From: Pararoseomonas sp. SCSIO 73927
GTDB lineage: Bacteria > Pseudomonadota > Alphaproteobacteria > Acetobacterales > Acetobacteraceae
DNA length: 64,000 nt
Reading direction: 5' to 3'
Assembly: GCF_037040815.1 (NCBI RefSeq)
Contig: NZ_CP146232.1
Span: forward strand, 124,001-188,000
Part shown: piece by piece, positions 1-7,877 of the stretch
How positions within the stretch are numbered: position 1 is the stretch's first letter
How the letters are laid out: each line of letters begins with the position of its first letter
Translations under genes and position numbers: made by a program
Notes under the pieces: model-generated
What the model was told of the DNA's origin: nothing
The model's input: only the letters and a program-made list of their open reading frames with translations
Database searches by the model: none

Positions 1-144
1 CCCGAGGACAATCGCGGCCCCTCCCGGCGCACCGAGCCCCGGCTGGGCGGGCCGCGGCGCTAGCCGACCGCCCCTAGGCCGCGGCCCGGGCTGACGAGCC
101 AGCGCCCTGTCGAAGCGCCGCCCGCCCTGGCCTATCCTCTGCCC

Positions 145-1506
145 ATGCCGCCCCGCCGCCCCGCCGCCGACCAGGACCTTTTCGGCGCCCCAGAGCCCCC
201 GCCCCAGCCCGCGCAGGGTGCGCCCGCAGGCCCCCGCCCCCTCGCGGATCGCCTGCGCCCCCGCACCCTGTCCGAGGTGGTGGGCCAGGACCACCTGCTC
301 GGCCCGGCAGGCGCGCTGCGCCGGATGCTGGACCGGGGCGCGCTCGCCTCCCTGATCCTTTGGGGCCCGCCAGGGGTGGGAAAAACCACCATCGCCCGGC
401 TGCTGGCCGAGGAGGCGGGGCTACGCTTCACCGCCCTCTCGGCCGTCTTCTCCGGCGTGGCGGACCTCAAGCGCGCCTTCGACGAATCGCGGCTGCGCCG
501 ACAGAACGGGGCGGGCACCCTCCTCTTCGTGGACGAGATCCACCGCTTCAACCGCGCCCAGCAGGACGGCTTCCTGCCCGTGGTCGAGGACGGCACCGTG
601 GTCCTCGTCGGCGCCACGACGGAGAACCCCTCCTTCGCCCTCAACGGCGCCCTTCTCTCCCGCTGCCAGGTTATGGTGCTCAAGCGGCTGGACGACGCCG
701 CGCTGGACCTCCTGCTCGCCCGCGCGGAGGCCGAGGCCGGCCACCCCCTGCCCCTGGACGAACCGGCCCGCGCCACGCTCCGCGCCATGGCGGATGGCGA
801 CGGCCGCTACCTGCTGAACCTGGCGGAGCAGCTGCAATCCCTGCCCGCGGGAACCCCCCCCCTGGACGTGGCCGGCCTCTCCTCGCTGCTGGCGAAGCGC
901 GCCGCCCTCTACGACAAGGACCGGGAGGAGCACTACAACCTCATCTCCGCCCTTCATAAGTCGCTCCGCGGCTCGGACCCGGACGCCGCGCTCTACTGGT
1001 TCGCCCGCATGATCAAGGGCGGCGAGGACCCGCGCTACGTCGCCCGCCGCCTCGCCCGCTTCGCCTCCGAGGATGTCGGCGCCGCCGATCCCGCCTCCCT
1101 CACCCTCGCCCTGGCGGCCTGGGAATCCTACGAGCGCCTGGGCAGCCCGGAGGGGGAGCTGGCGCTGGCGCAGCTCGTCCTCCACCTCGCCGCCGCGCCG
1201 AAGTCCAACGCCGTCTACACGGCCTGGAAGGCCGCGCAGATGCTGGCGACGGAGACGGGCAGCCTCATGCCGCCCGCCAACATCCTCAACGCGCCGACGA
1301 AGCTGATGAAGTCCCTCGGCTACGGCCGGGACTACGCCTACGACCACGACACGGAGGAGGGCTTCTCCGGCGCCAACTACTTCCCGGAGGGGATGGAGCG
1401 CACCCGCCTCTATCGCCCGACGGAGCGCGGCGCGGAGGCTCGGGTGGCGCGCCACCTGGAGCGGCTGGAGGCGCTGCGGGAGGAGATCCGGGCGGAGAAG
1501 CCGTGA
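145..1506 (+). CDS. rarA: Replication-associated recombination protein A (RarA/MgsA AAA+ ATPase)
   Basis: This 453-residue protein is a cytoplasmic AAA+ ATPase of the clamp-loader-like RarA/MgsA/WRNIP1 family, which acts at stalled replication forks and interacts with single-stranded DNA-binding protein in characterised members. After a Pro-rich N-terminus the sequence shows Walker A (GPPGVGKT, residues 74-81), Walker B (LLFVDEIH, 126-133) and the sensor-1 loop GATTENPSF (156-164). The C-terminal half carries the tetramerisation/MgsA-type region, including NAPTKLMK near the end. Length is normal for the family. The ATG at 145 has no clear Shine-Dalgarno sequence. It converges on the GFA-family gene, with stops only a few bases apart. 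Confidence 0.97.
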   Translation: MPPRRPAADQDLFGAPEPPPQPAQGAPAGPRPLADRLRPRTLSEVVGQDHLLGPAGALRRMLDRGALASLILWGPPGVGKTTIARLLAEEAGLRFTALSAVFSGVADLKRAFDESRLRRQNGAGTLLFVDEIHRFNRAQQDGFLPVVEDGTVVLVGATTENPSFALNGALLSRCQVMVLKRLDDAALDLLLARAEAEAGHPLPLDEPARATLRAMADGDGRYLLNLAEQLQSLPAGTPPLDVAGLSSLLAKRAALYDKDREEHYNLISALHKSLRGSDPDAALYWFARMIKGGEDPRYVARRLARFASEDVGAADPASLTLALAAWESYERLGSPEGELALAQLVLHLAAAPKSNAVYTAWKAAQMLATETGSLMPPANILNAPTKLMKSLGYGRDYAYDHDTEEGFSGANYFPEGMERTRLYRPTERGAEARVARHLERLEALREEIRAEKP

Positions 1507-1512
1507 CCGGAC

Positions 1513-1953
1513 TTACGACGACGCGCCCTCCCCCTCTGCGATGAAGCGCAGCACCCCGGCCATCCGCGTGACGCCGCCATTGTCGGAAGGGTGGCGCACG
1601 CCGTCCAGCACCGGCACCTCCTCCAGGTCGAAGGGGCTCATCCCCTCCAGGCAGGCCAGGTTCACACCGAACTGGCCGGGGGTGGAGCGGCGCTGGTGGT
1701 GCGTGTAGATGCCGCAGCGCGTGCAGAAATGGTGCTTTGCCGTGCCGGTGTTGAAGCTGTAGGTGCCCAGCGCCTCCTCCCCCGAGAGGACCCGCACCCC
1801 ATCCGGAGCCGCCGAGACCACCACCGCGCCCCGCATCCGGCAGATCGAGCAGTTGCAGCGCCGGGCGGTGTCGAGACCCTTCGCGAGGGTCACCTCGAAG
1901 CGCACCGCGCCGCAGTGGCAGGCGCCGTTCATCCGCCGGAGCGTCTCGCTCAT
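1513..1953 (-). CDS. GFA / CENP-V domain protein
   Basis: A 146-residue zinc-binding protein of the glutathione-dependent formaldehyde-activating enzyme (GFA, CENP-V/GFA) superfamily. The ligand cysteines are clear: CHCG at 12-15, CNCSIC at 33-38 and CTRCG at 77-81. Most family members have no proven substrate, so a formaldehyde role is not claimed. I chose the ATG at 1953 because GAGGAG lies six bases upstream; the ATG two codons earlier abuts that ribosome site and longer extensions are low-complexity. A second GFA paralogue lies at 15615-16007. The gene is divergent from the small gene at 2051. Confidence 0.9.
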   Translation of the reverse strand: MSETLRRMNGACHCGAVRFEVTLAKGLDTARRCNCSICRMRGAVVVSAAPDGVRVLSGEEALGTYSFNTGTAKHHFCTRCGIYTHHQRRSTPGQFGVNLACLEGMSPFDLEEVPVLDGVRHPSDNGGVTRMAGVLRFIAEGEGASS

Positions 1954-2050
1954 CGTCATCTCCTCATCGCCACTCGGGAACAAGCATCTGGGGGACAACC
2001 ACCTCGTGGTCCGGCCCGTTCCAAAGGAAACCGGGATGGAGGAGAGCAGC

Positions 2051-2224
2051 ATGAGCGATAGGCCGCCGGAAGGCCCCAAGGCCGATTACGGCCCGGACGA
2101 GGCCAACCCCGCCCCCATCCCCCGCCCGCCCTCGAAAGAGGAGCTGGACCGGATCAGCGAGGACCAGTCCCTCATCACCGACGAGTGGTCGGGCGAGCCG
2201 GAGCAGGAGGGCGGGAAGGCCTGA
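2051..2224 (+). CDS. Small acidic Pro-rich hypothetical protein (57 aa)
   Basis: A 57-residue hydrophilic protein, rich in Pro, Glu and Asp, that I do not recognise. It begins MSDRPPEGPK and ends EPEQEGGKA, with no hydrophobic stretch, cysteine or signal peptide. The ATG at 2051 is preceded at about six bases by a strong GGAGGAGA ribosome site, which argues for a real gene despite its size. It is divergent from the GFA gene and convergent with the cupin gene, 19 bases away. Probably soluble and disordered; function unknown. Confidence 0.6.
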   Translation: MSDRPPEGPKADYGPDEANPAPIPRPPSKEELDRISEDQSLITDEWSGEPEQEGGKA

Positions 2225-2243
2225 TCCCCTACGGCGCGGGGTT

Positions 2244-2705
2244 CTACGGCACGGGGTGCGTGTCGCCGGCCTGCTGCGGCGGCAGCTTGATCGCGATGGC
2301 GCGGAACCGCCCCGTGCTGGCGCGCGATCCCGCGTGGTGCGTGCCGCGCGGGATCACGATGAAGTCGCCGGGCCGCACCTGCACCTCCCGGTCGCCGAGC
2401 CAGAAGCTGCCGGTGCCGTCCAGGATGTACTGGATCTCGTCCGCGTTCGCGTGGAAGTGCTTCAGCACGTTGCCGCTCTGCACAGCCACCGTGCCCTCCG
2501 GCGCGGAGACGAGGAGGCGCGAGCGGAGGTCGGTGTTGTTGATCAGCGGCCCGATCTCGTCCTCGGTCAGCGCCAGCAGGTTGACGATGCGCGGCGACAT
2601 GGCGGTGGCCGCCGGCTGCGCCTCCGCATGGGGCAGCACGCGGTCGGCATGGAGGCCGGCGGCGAAGGCGAGCGCGAGGCCGCCGAGGATCATGGGCAGG
2701 CGCAT
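2244..2705 (-). CDS. Exported cupin-domain protein
   Basis: A 153-residue single-domain cupin. An N-terminal hydrophobic segment (about residues 3-16, MILGGLALAFAAG) followed by an Ala-rich stretch looks like a signal peptide, so the protein is probably periplasmic. Cupin motif 1 is visible as HFHANADEIQYIL (metal-ligand His, His, Glu) and motif 2 as PGDFIVIPRGTHHAG. Similar exported cupins are often annotated as oxalate-decarboxylase-like or sensor-type cupins, but no substrate can be assigned. The ATG at 2705 sits just before the signal peptide with GGGGGA upstream. A 12-base C tract (on the coding strand) lies about 71-82 bases upstream of the start. Confidence 0.85.
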   Translation of the reverse strand: MRLPMILGGLALAFAAGLHADRVLPHAEAQPAATAMSPRIVNLLALTEDEIGPLINNTDLRSRLLVSAPEGTVAVQSGNVLKHFHANADEIQYILDGTGSFWLGDREVQVRPGDFIVIPRGTHHAGSRASTGRFRAIAIKLPPQQAGDTHPVP

Positions 2706-2775
2706 GGATGTTCCCCCGGATCGTTCCGCGGGGATCATCCGCCCACCTCTCCGGGGGCGCAACAGGAGGTGCAAC

Positions 2776-2787
2776 GGGGGGGGGGGG
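2776..2787. repeat. 12-base homopolymeric G tract
   Basis: Twelve consecutive G on the plus strand (C on the cupin coding strand) lie in the 96-base gap between the cupin start at 2705 and the membrane-protein stop at 2802. It is the longest homopolymer I noticed in this window. Tracts of this length in a promoter region can slip during replication and change promoter spacing, but that role is inferred only from position. Confidence 0.9.
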
Positions 2788-2801
2788 CCCAACGCGGCGG
2801 C

Positions 2802-3194
2802 TCAGCGGCGGATGCGGCGCCAGAGCCAGCCGAGGAGCAGCACGGGCCAGATCACGCCCGTGGCCAGCATGAAGGGGCCGGTCAGCAGCATGAGCCAGCC
2901 CATCACGCCGGTGGTGTAGAGAAGTTCCCCCAGGTCGCCGAACCGGCTGGGGCAAGGGGTCGGGAAGCCCTCATGCACGCGGCAGCCCAGCGCATTGGCC
3001 ACAACGGAGGTGAAGAGCACGGAGAGGAGGGGCGCCCAGGAGAGCAGCGTCACCACGCCGAGGATGACGAGGCCGACCCGCCCCAGCCGGTGGGGGCGGC
3101 CCGGCCCGATTCCCGGAGGCAGCCCGATCGGCGCTCCAGGGGGCACTCCAGAAGGCGGTCCCGGGGGCGATCCCGGGGGCGCCCCCTGACTCAC
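2802..3194 (-). CDS. Small membrane protein with Pro/Gly-repeat N-terminal tail
   Basis: A 130-residue protein I do not recognise. Residues 1-33 form a four-residue periodic Pro/Gly tail (PPGS, PPGP, PPGA, PPGI), encoded by a degenerate 12-bp DNA repeat. Two hydrophobic segments follow: VGLVILGVVTLLSWAPLLSVLF, at about 40-62, and the region from LLYTTGVMGW to the Trp-rich C-terminus WLWRRIRR. Two cysteines (GCRVHEGFPTPC) lie between them, a possible periplasmic disulfide. The start is GTG at 3194, one base past the TAG stop of the pyrophosphatase gene, so expression is probably translationally coupled to ppa. An internal start after the repeat cannot be excluded. Confidence 0.65.
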   Translation of the reverse strand: MSQGAPPGSPPGPPSGVPPGAPIGLPPGIGPGRPHRLGRVGLVILGVVTLLSWAPLLSVLFTSVVANALGCRVHEGFPTPCPSRFGDLGELLYTTGVMGWLMLLTGPFMLATGVIWPVLLLGWLWRRIRR

Positions 3195-3195
3195 G

Positions 3196-3720
3196 CTACT
3201 TCGCGGCGGCCTTCACGCCGTCCTGGATCAGCTCGGCGGCCTTCTCGGCGCTGCCCCAGCCCGTGATCTTCACCCACTTGCCCGGCTCCAGGTCCTTGTA
3301 GCGGGAGAAGAAGTGCTCGATCTGCTGCCGGGTGATGTTGGGCAGGTCGTCGCAGGACTTGATGTCGGAGAAGTAGGGGTGGAGCTTGTCGTGCGGCACG
3401 CAGACGATCTTCTCGTCCTGCCCCGCCTCATCCTCCATCAGCAGCACGCCGATCGGGCGGCAGCGGATCACGCAGCCCGGCACCACGGCGGCGGGGATCA
3501 GCACCAGCGCGTCGGTCGGGTCGCCGTCGTCGGCGATGGTGCCGGGGATGAAGCCGTAGGCGGCCGGGTAGGCCATCGGGGTGAAGAGGAAGCGGTCCAC
3601 CACCACCGCCCCCGTGTCCTTGTCCAGCTCGTACTTCACCGAGGAGCCCTCGGGAATCTCGATCACCACGTTGATGTCGTGCGGCGGAGCCTTGCCGGTC
3701 GGGATGCGGCTGGGGTTCAT
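3196..3720 (-). CDS. ppa: Inorganic pyrophosphatase
   Basis: A 174-residue family I soluble inorganic pyrophosphatase, which hydrolyses cytoplasmic pyrophosphate to phosphate and so pulls biosynthetic reactions forward. The metal-binding core is [11 protein letters not shown] (about residues 64-74), holding the three aspartates of the family signature; the residue after Pro is Thr where the signature expects an aliphatic residue. The N-terminal [17 protein letters not shown] and [16 protein letters not shown] segments are typical. Length matches the hexameric bacterial enzymes. It starts with ATG at 3720 and is divergent from the MetX-like esterase gene across about 156 bases. Confidence 0.97.
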   Translation of the reverse strand: MNPSRIPTGKAPPHDINVVIEIPEGSSVKYELDKDTGAVVVDRFLFTPMAYPAAYGFIPGTIADDGDPTDALVLIPAAVVPGCVIRCRPIGVLLMEDEAGQDEKIVCVPHDKLHPYFSDIKSCDDLPNITRQQIEHFFSRYKDLEPGKWVKITGWGSAEKAAELIQDGVKAAAK

Positions 3721-3876
3721 GCGGCGATCCTGGGTCTTCGGTTAGCGCATCGGCGCGGAATGCGACGAAATGTCCCCGCGCCTTAGCAGTGCCCGCTTTC
3801 TCCCGCAATTCACGCGCTGGACGGGGCGCGCCGGTGCCCCCAGCATGCCGGGAATCACCCGATGGGAGGGAAAGCC

Positions 3877-5160
3877 TTGACCGCACCTGTCCTTCGCCGC
3901 GCCCTGATGGCGGCCGCCTCGCTCGCTGCCGCCGCCATGCCCGGCGCCCGGCACGCCGCGGCCCAAGGGGCGGGCCAGGGAGTCGCACCAGGGGCGGCAC
4001 CTGCAGCCGCGCCTGCCCCGCCGCCCACCGCGGCGGAGCCGCTGATCGTCCGCAAGCAGGTCTTCGAGGCCGGGGAGTACCGCACCCGCAGCGGCGGCAC
4101 CGTGCCGAACGCCCGCATCGGCTACCAGACCGCCGGCACGCTGAACGCGGCGGGCGACAACGCCGTGCTCATCACGCACTTCTTCTCCGCCAACAGCCAC
4201 GCCTTCGGGCGCTATGCCGCAGGCGGCCCCGCGGGCTACTGGGACGACATCGTCGGCCCGGGCAAGGCGATCGACACCAACCGGTTCTTCGTCGTCTCCT
4301 CCGACACGCTCGTGAACCTGAACCTCAACGACGTCACCCCCACGAACCCCGGCACCACCAGCACCGGCCCGGCCACCATCGACCCCCGCACCGGGCGGCC
4401 CTTCGGGATGAACTTCCCGGTGGTCTCCATGCGGGACTTCATCGAGGTGCAGAAGCTGCTGCTGGACAGCCTCGGCGTGAAGCGGCTCGCCCTCGTCGCC
4501 GGCCCCTCCATGGGATCGCTCCAGGCCATCGAATGGGCCCTCGCCTACCCGGAGATGGTGGAGCGCGTGATGCCCACCGTCTGCACGGGGGAATTCGACG
4601 CGTTCCTCATGGGCTGGATGGAGCTCTGGGAGGTCCCCATCCGCACGGACCCCAACTGGCGGGGCGGCGACTATTACGGCCAGGGCCGGGAACTGCCGAC
4701 GCGCGGCCTGGCGGAGGCGCTGAAGATCGTGACCCTCCAGGCGCGGGACCGCGGTTCGCTCACCCAGTTCGGCCGCAGGCCGGTGGAGGGCCAGGACCCG
4801 GCCCGCCGGATGTTAGACAGCTTCGCGGTGGAGAAGTTCCTGGACGACGCCGCCATCGCCCGCGCGCGGACGGCGGACGCCAACGCCTTCCTCTACCTCA
4901 CCCGCGCCAACCAGCTCTTCCTGAACGAGGTCCCGGACACCGCCGCCGCCCTGGCGCGCAGCCGGGCGAGCTGGCTGGTGATGCCGGCCGTGGGCGACCG
5001 CATCTTCCCCGTGACCTACGGGCGCGACCTGGCGGAGGCGGTCCGCAAGGCCGGCCGCCCCGTGACCCTGGTGGAGCTGCAGGGCGGGCTGGGCCACCTG
5101 GAGGGCGTGGCGGGAATGGCGCAGGCCGAGGGCGCGATCCGCACCTTCCTCGGGACCTGA
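3877..5160 (+). CDS. Exported MetX-like alpha/beta-hydrolase (putative esterase)
   Basis: A protein of about 427 residues with the alpha/beta-hydrolase fold of homoserine O-acetyltransferase (MetX). Conserved blocks include the oxyanion-region segment VLITHFFSANSHAFGR, the nucleophile elbow GPSMGSLQAIEWA, and a late Asp (VGDRIFPV) and His (GLGHLEG) that would complete the triad. Unlike true MetX it has a signal-like N-terminus (LMAAASLAAAAMPGARHAAAQ), so it is probably periplasmic and unlikely to make methionine; it resembles the MetX-like putative esterases. I prefer the TTG at 3877, eight bases after GGGAGGG, over the in-frame ATG at 3862 that overlaps that ribosome site. The tRNA gene begins 25 bases downstream. 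Confidence 0.8.
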   Translation: MTAPVLRRALMAAASLAAAAMPGARHAAAQGAGQGVAPGAAPAAAPAPPPTAAEPLIVRKQVFEAGEYRTRSGGTVPNARIGYQTAGTLNAAGDNAVLITHFFSANSHAFGRYAAGGPAGYWDDIVGPGKAIDTNRFFVVSSDTLVNLNLNDVTPTNPGTTSTGPATIDPRTGRPFGMNFPVVSMRDFIEVQKLLLDSLGVKRLALVAGPSMGSLQAIEWALAYPEMVERVMPTVCTGEFDAFLMGWMELWEVPIRTDPNWRGGDYYGQGRELPTRGLAEALKIVTLQARDRGSLTQFGRRPVEGQDPARRMLDSFAVEKFLDDAAIARARTADANAFLYLTRANQLFLNEVPDTAAALARSRASWLVMPAVGDRIFPVTYGRDLAEAVRKAGRPVTLVELQGGLGHLEGVAGMAQAEGAIRTFLGT

Positions 5161-5185
5161 CGCTGCATTAAGGAGCGCCCTGGAT

Positions 5186-5258
5186 GGGCCGGTAGCTCAA
5201 CGGTTAGAGCTGGCCGCTCATAACGGCTTGGTTGCGGGTTCGATTCCTGCCCGGCCCA
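5186..5258 (+). tRNA. tRNA with CAU anticodon, probably tRNA-Ile2(CAU)
   Basis: A full 73-nt cloverleaf. The acceptor stem is GGGCCGG / CCGGCCC, the D arm is GCTC-AACGGTTA-GAGC, the anticodon arm has the CTCATAA loop (anticodon CAT), the variable region is TGGTT, the T arm is GCGGG-TTCGATT-CCTGC, and the discriminator is A. No CCA is encoded. CAU is shared by elongator Met, initiator Met and lysidine-modified Ile2. There is no initiator-type C1-A72 mismatch. The D-loop length and the CTTGGT variable region resemble bacterial Ile2 more than elongator Met. I therefore favour Ile2, with Met-elongator as the alternative. Confidence 0.93.
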
Positions 5259-5267
5259 TCCGGTTCC

Positions 5268-7817
5268 TCACCGCCCCAGCAGCCCCCGCAGCAGGTCCTG
5301 CACCTGCGGCGCGCGTTCCCGTTGCAACGGGGCCGGCGCGGCGGGCGGAGCCCCCACGGCCGGGGCCGCGCCCCGCGCCACCGCGAGCTGCCCGGCGCAG
5401 TCCGGCGCTGGCGGCGCGGCGTTGCGGCCGCCCAGCAGCCCCTCCACCAGCGCGCCGACGGCGGCCGTCCCCTCGTCGCCGGAGCGCTGCGCCAGGCCGC
5501 CCAGCACGCCCATCGCCGCCGCCGTCGCGGCGTTCGGGTCCACGGAGAAGCGCGGGTTCCCGAAGCGGCCGGTGATGCCGAGCGGGGTGGTGAGGGAGAC
5601 GTCGCCCACCCGCACCACCGGGCGCAGGCGGAAGGCCAGGGTCTCGTCGCCCAGATTGGCGGCGCCGGCGCCGGCCACGTTGGCCACGCCCGTCTGCACC
5701 AGCAGGGCGCGGGACTGGGCCACGCCCCTCTCTAGGTCGAAGCGCAGCGCGAGGCAGCGGATTTCCGCCGCGCCGCCCACCGCGCCCTCCGGCAGGACGC
5801 CGCGCAGGGCCTGGGTGGCGCCGGAGAGCAGCCGCGGCTCGATCCGCCCACCCGTCATCGCCAGGCCGAGATGGCCGGCGAGGCTTCCCGCGATCGCTCG
5901 CGTCCCCGCCCCCTCCCCGCGCAGGGAGAGGTCCAGCGCGCCCCGCCCGGCCACGGGAGAGGCGACGCCGAAGGCGCCGAGCAGAGCGGAGAGGTCCACC
6001 CCGCCCTCCCCGCTGCGGAGGTCGAGGGCGAGCCGCGGCGCGGCACCGCCGGCTTCGGCCGTGAGCGCGCCGTTCACGGGGCCGCCGGGGGTGGCGGCCG
6101 CGAAGCGCTCCACCTTCAGCGCCTTGCCGTCCAGCACGGCGCGCAGGGAGACGTCCCGCCAGTCCGCCCCCCGCAGGCGCAGGGCCGCGACGCCGCCCTC
6201 GGCGTCAAGCGCGAGGGGCGCGTCCCGGATGGCGGCCAGGTCCACCGGCCGGTCGGGAATGACCCGCGTGTCCGGCCGGCCGGGCGCCGCGGCGGAGGGG
6301 GCGGGAGCGGGCGCGCCAGGGGCCGGGGCGGCCGGCGCCGGGGCAGCAGGGGTGGGCGCGGGGGGCGGCGCCGCGTTGAGCGCGTCGACATCGAGGCGCT
6401 CCAGGGAAGCGCGCAGCACCAGGCGCGGCAGCGGGTCGGCCCGGCGCCAAGCGAGCGAGCCTCGCCCGGCCGCCTCCCGCGCCGTGAGAACAAGGTCCGG
6501 CGCGTCCGCCCCCTCGGGGGAGAGGTGCAGGCGGAGGCTGGCGCCCATCTCGTGCAGCGGGGGAAGGTTCGGGGTGCCGGCGCGGGCGCCGAGGGCGCGC
6601 AGGTCCTCAGCGCGGAGGGAAACGGACCATACCGTGCCCGCAACCTGCCGCCCCGGCGCCAGTGCTCCCTCCGCGGAGGCGGCCAGCCCCTCGGCCTCGA
6701 GCCGCACGGCGAGCGGCAGGGCGCCCTCCCCGCGCGCGGCGGCGAGGCTGGGGCCGGTGGCGCTCACCGTCACCGGCAGCTCGCCCAGGCGCAGCGTGCC
6801 GGCGAGGGTGATCGGCACGTCCGGGGCGCCCGCATCGAGCTGGACGGGGCCGAGGGCGAGGGCGCGGCCACCGGCCGCCACCTGCGCCTCCGCCACCGAG
6901 GCGTGAAGGCGGGAGAGACCCCGCGCGCCGTCCGCCTCCGCGACGAGGGAGAGGTTGCGCGCCTCCGGCAGGGCCGTCCCCGGCAGAAGGGGCGCGAACC
7001 GGGCGGCGCTGTCCGCCGTGGCGGCCAGCCGGGCGCGCCAGCCGGCGGCCTGGAAGGGCAGGTTCAGAGCGCCGTTCGCCTCCGCGTTCATCCCGGGCAC
7101 GGAGAGGCCGAGGCGGAAGGGCCATTCCCCCGGCCGGTCGGCCAAGAGGGCGGCGAGCGGGCCGGTCCCGCCGCTGATCGTGGCGGTCAGCCCGCGCGCG
7201 ACCGCCTGGCCCTCCGCGAGGATCGCCTGGTCGGAGGCGCGGAGGACAAGGCGGGGAAGCTCCACCACCTCCTCGCGCCCAGGGGACCGCCAGGTGACGC
7301 GGCCGCGCTCGATCGCCACCGCGTCCACAGCAATGCCGAAAGGCCGGGACGGCTCGGCGGGAATCGGGTTCGCGGGGGCGGGCGCGTCCGGGCGGGGGCG
7401 GGCGAACTGCCAGTTGCCGCGGCCCTCGGCATCCACCTCCAGCAGCAGGTCGGGCTCCACCAGGGCGATCCGGCGAATCTTCACCTCCCGCGAGAGGAGC
7501 GGAATGAGGGCGACCTCGGCCTCGATCCGGCGGGCGCGCAACATCTCCGGGCGGGAGCCGCCGGGGGCATTAGCGAGGACCGGGCCCTCCAGCGCGATCG
7601 TCGGCACCAGCGCCGGGCGCAGGGTGACGGGGCCGGCCAGCGTCAGCCGGCGGCCGGTCGCGGCCTCCACCGCCGCCTCCAGCCGGGGGCGAACGGCGTC
7701 GGACCGGACCACGGCCCAGAGGGCGGCGTAGCCGGCGAGCGGGAGGCCCACCACAACGATCCCGAGGCCGATGAGCCCCCGGCGCAGGCGGCGCCGGGGG
7801 CGCGCGGATTCGCTCAT
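5268..7817 (-). CDS. AsmA family protein
   Basis: An 849-residue AsmA-family protein. These are inner-membrane-anchored proteins with a long periplasmic bridge-like domain that affect outer-membrane assembly or lipid transport. One transmembrane segment lies at about residues 14-35 (LIGLGIVVVGLPLAGYAALWAVV) after an Arg-rich cytoplasmic tail. The N-terminal AsmA motif follows (ATGRRLTLAGPVTLRPAL). An Ala/Pro linker lies at about 485-515, and the C-terminal AsmA_2-type segment ends with low-complexity Ala/Pro. Start ATG at 7817. It is convergent with the tRNA gene and lies downstream of the pseudouridine synthase gene with a 60-base gap. Confidence 0.88.
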   Translation of the reverse strand: MSESARPRRRLRRGLIGLGIVVVGLPLAGYAALWAVVRSDAVRPRLEAAVEAATGRRLTLAGPVTLRPALVPTIALEGPVLANAPGGSRPEMLRARRIEAEVALIPLLSREVKIRRIALVEPDLLLEVDAEGRGNWQFARPRPDAPAPANPIPAEPSRPFGIAVDAVAIERGRVTWRSPGREEVVELPRLVLRASDQAILAEGQAVARGLTATISGGTGPLAALLADRPGEWPFRLGLSVPGMNAEANGALNLPFQAAGWRARLAATADSAARFAPLLPGTALPEARNLSLVAEADGARGLSRLHASVAEAQVAAGGRALALGPVQLDAGAPDVPITLAGTLRLGELPVTVSATGPSLAAARGEGALPLAVRLEAEGLAASAEGALAPGRQVAGTVWSVSLRAEDLRALGARAGTPNLPPLHEMGASLRLHLSPEGADAPDLVLTAREAAGRGSLAWRRADPLPRLVLRASLERLDVDALNAAPPPAPTPAAPAPAAPAPGAPAPAPSAAAPGRPDTRVIPDRPVDLAAIRDAPLALDAEGGVAALRLRGADWRDVSLRAVLDGKALKVERFAAATPGGPVNGALTAEAGGAAPRLALDLRSGEGGVDLSALLGAFGVASPVAGRGALDLSLRGEGAGTRAIAGSLAGHLGLAMTGGRIEPRLLSGATQALRGVLPEGAVGGAAEIRCLALRFDLERGVAQSRALLVQTGVANVAGAGAANLGDETLAFRLRPVVRVGDVSLTTPLGITGRFGNPRFSVDPNAATAAAMGVLGGLAQRSGDEGTAAVGALVEGLLGGRNAAPPAPDCAGQLAVARGAAPAVGAPPAAPAPLQRERAPQVQDLLRGLLGR

Positions 7818-7877
7818 GCGGGGCCTTCCAGGTCTGGCTCTGGCGAAGTGGTCAGCGCGCCCGGCGCCTTGGGTGGC

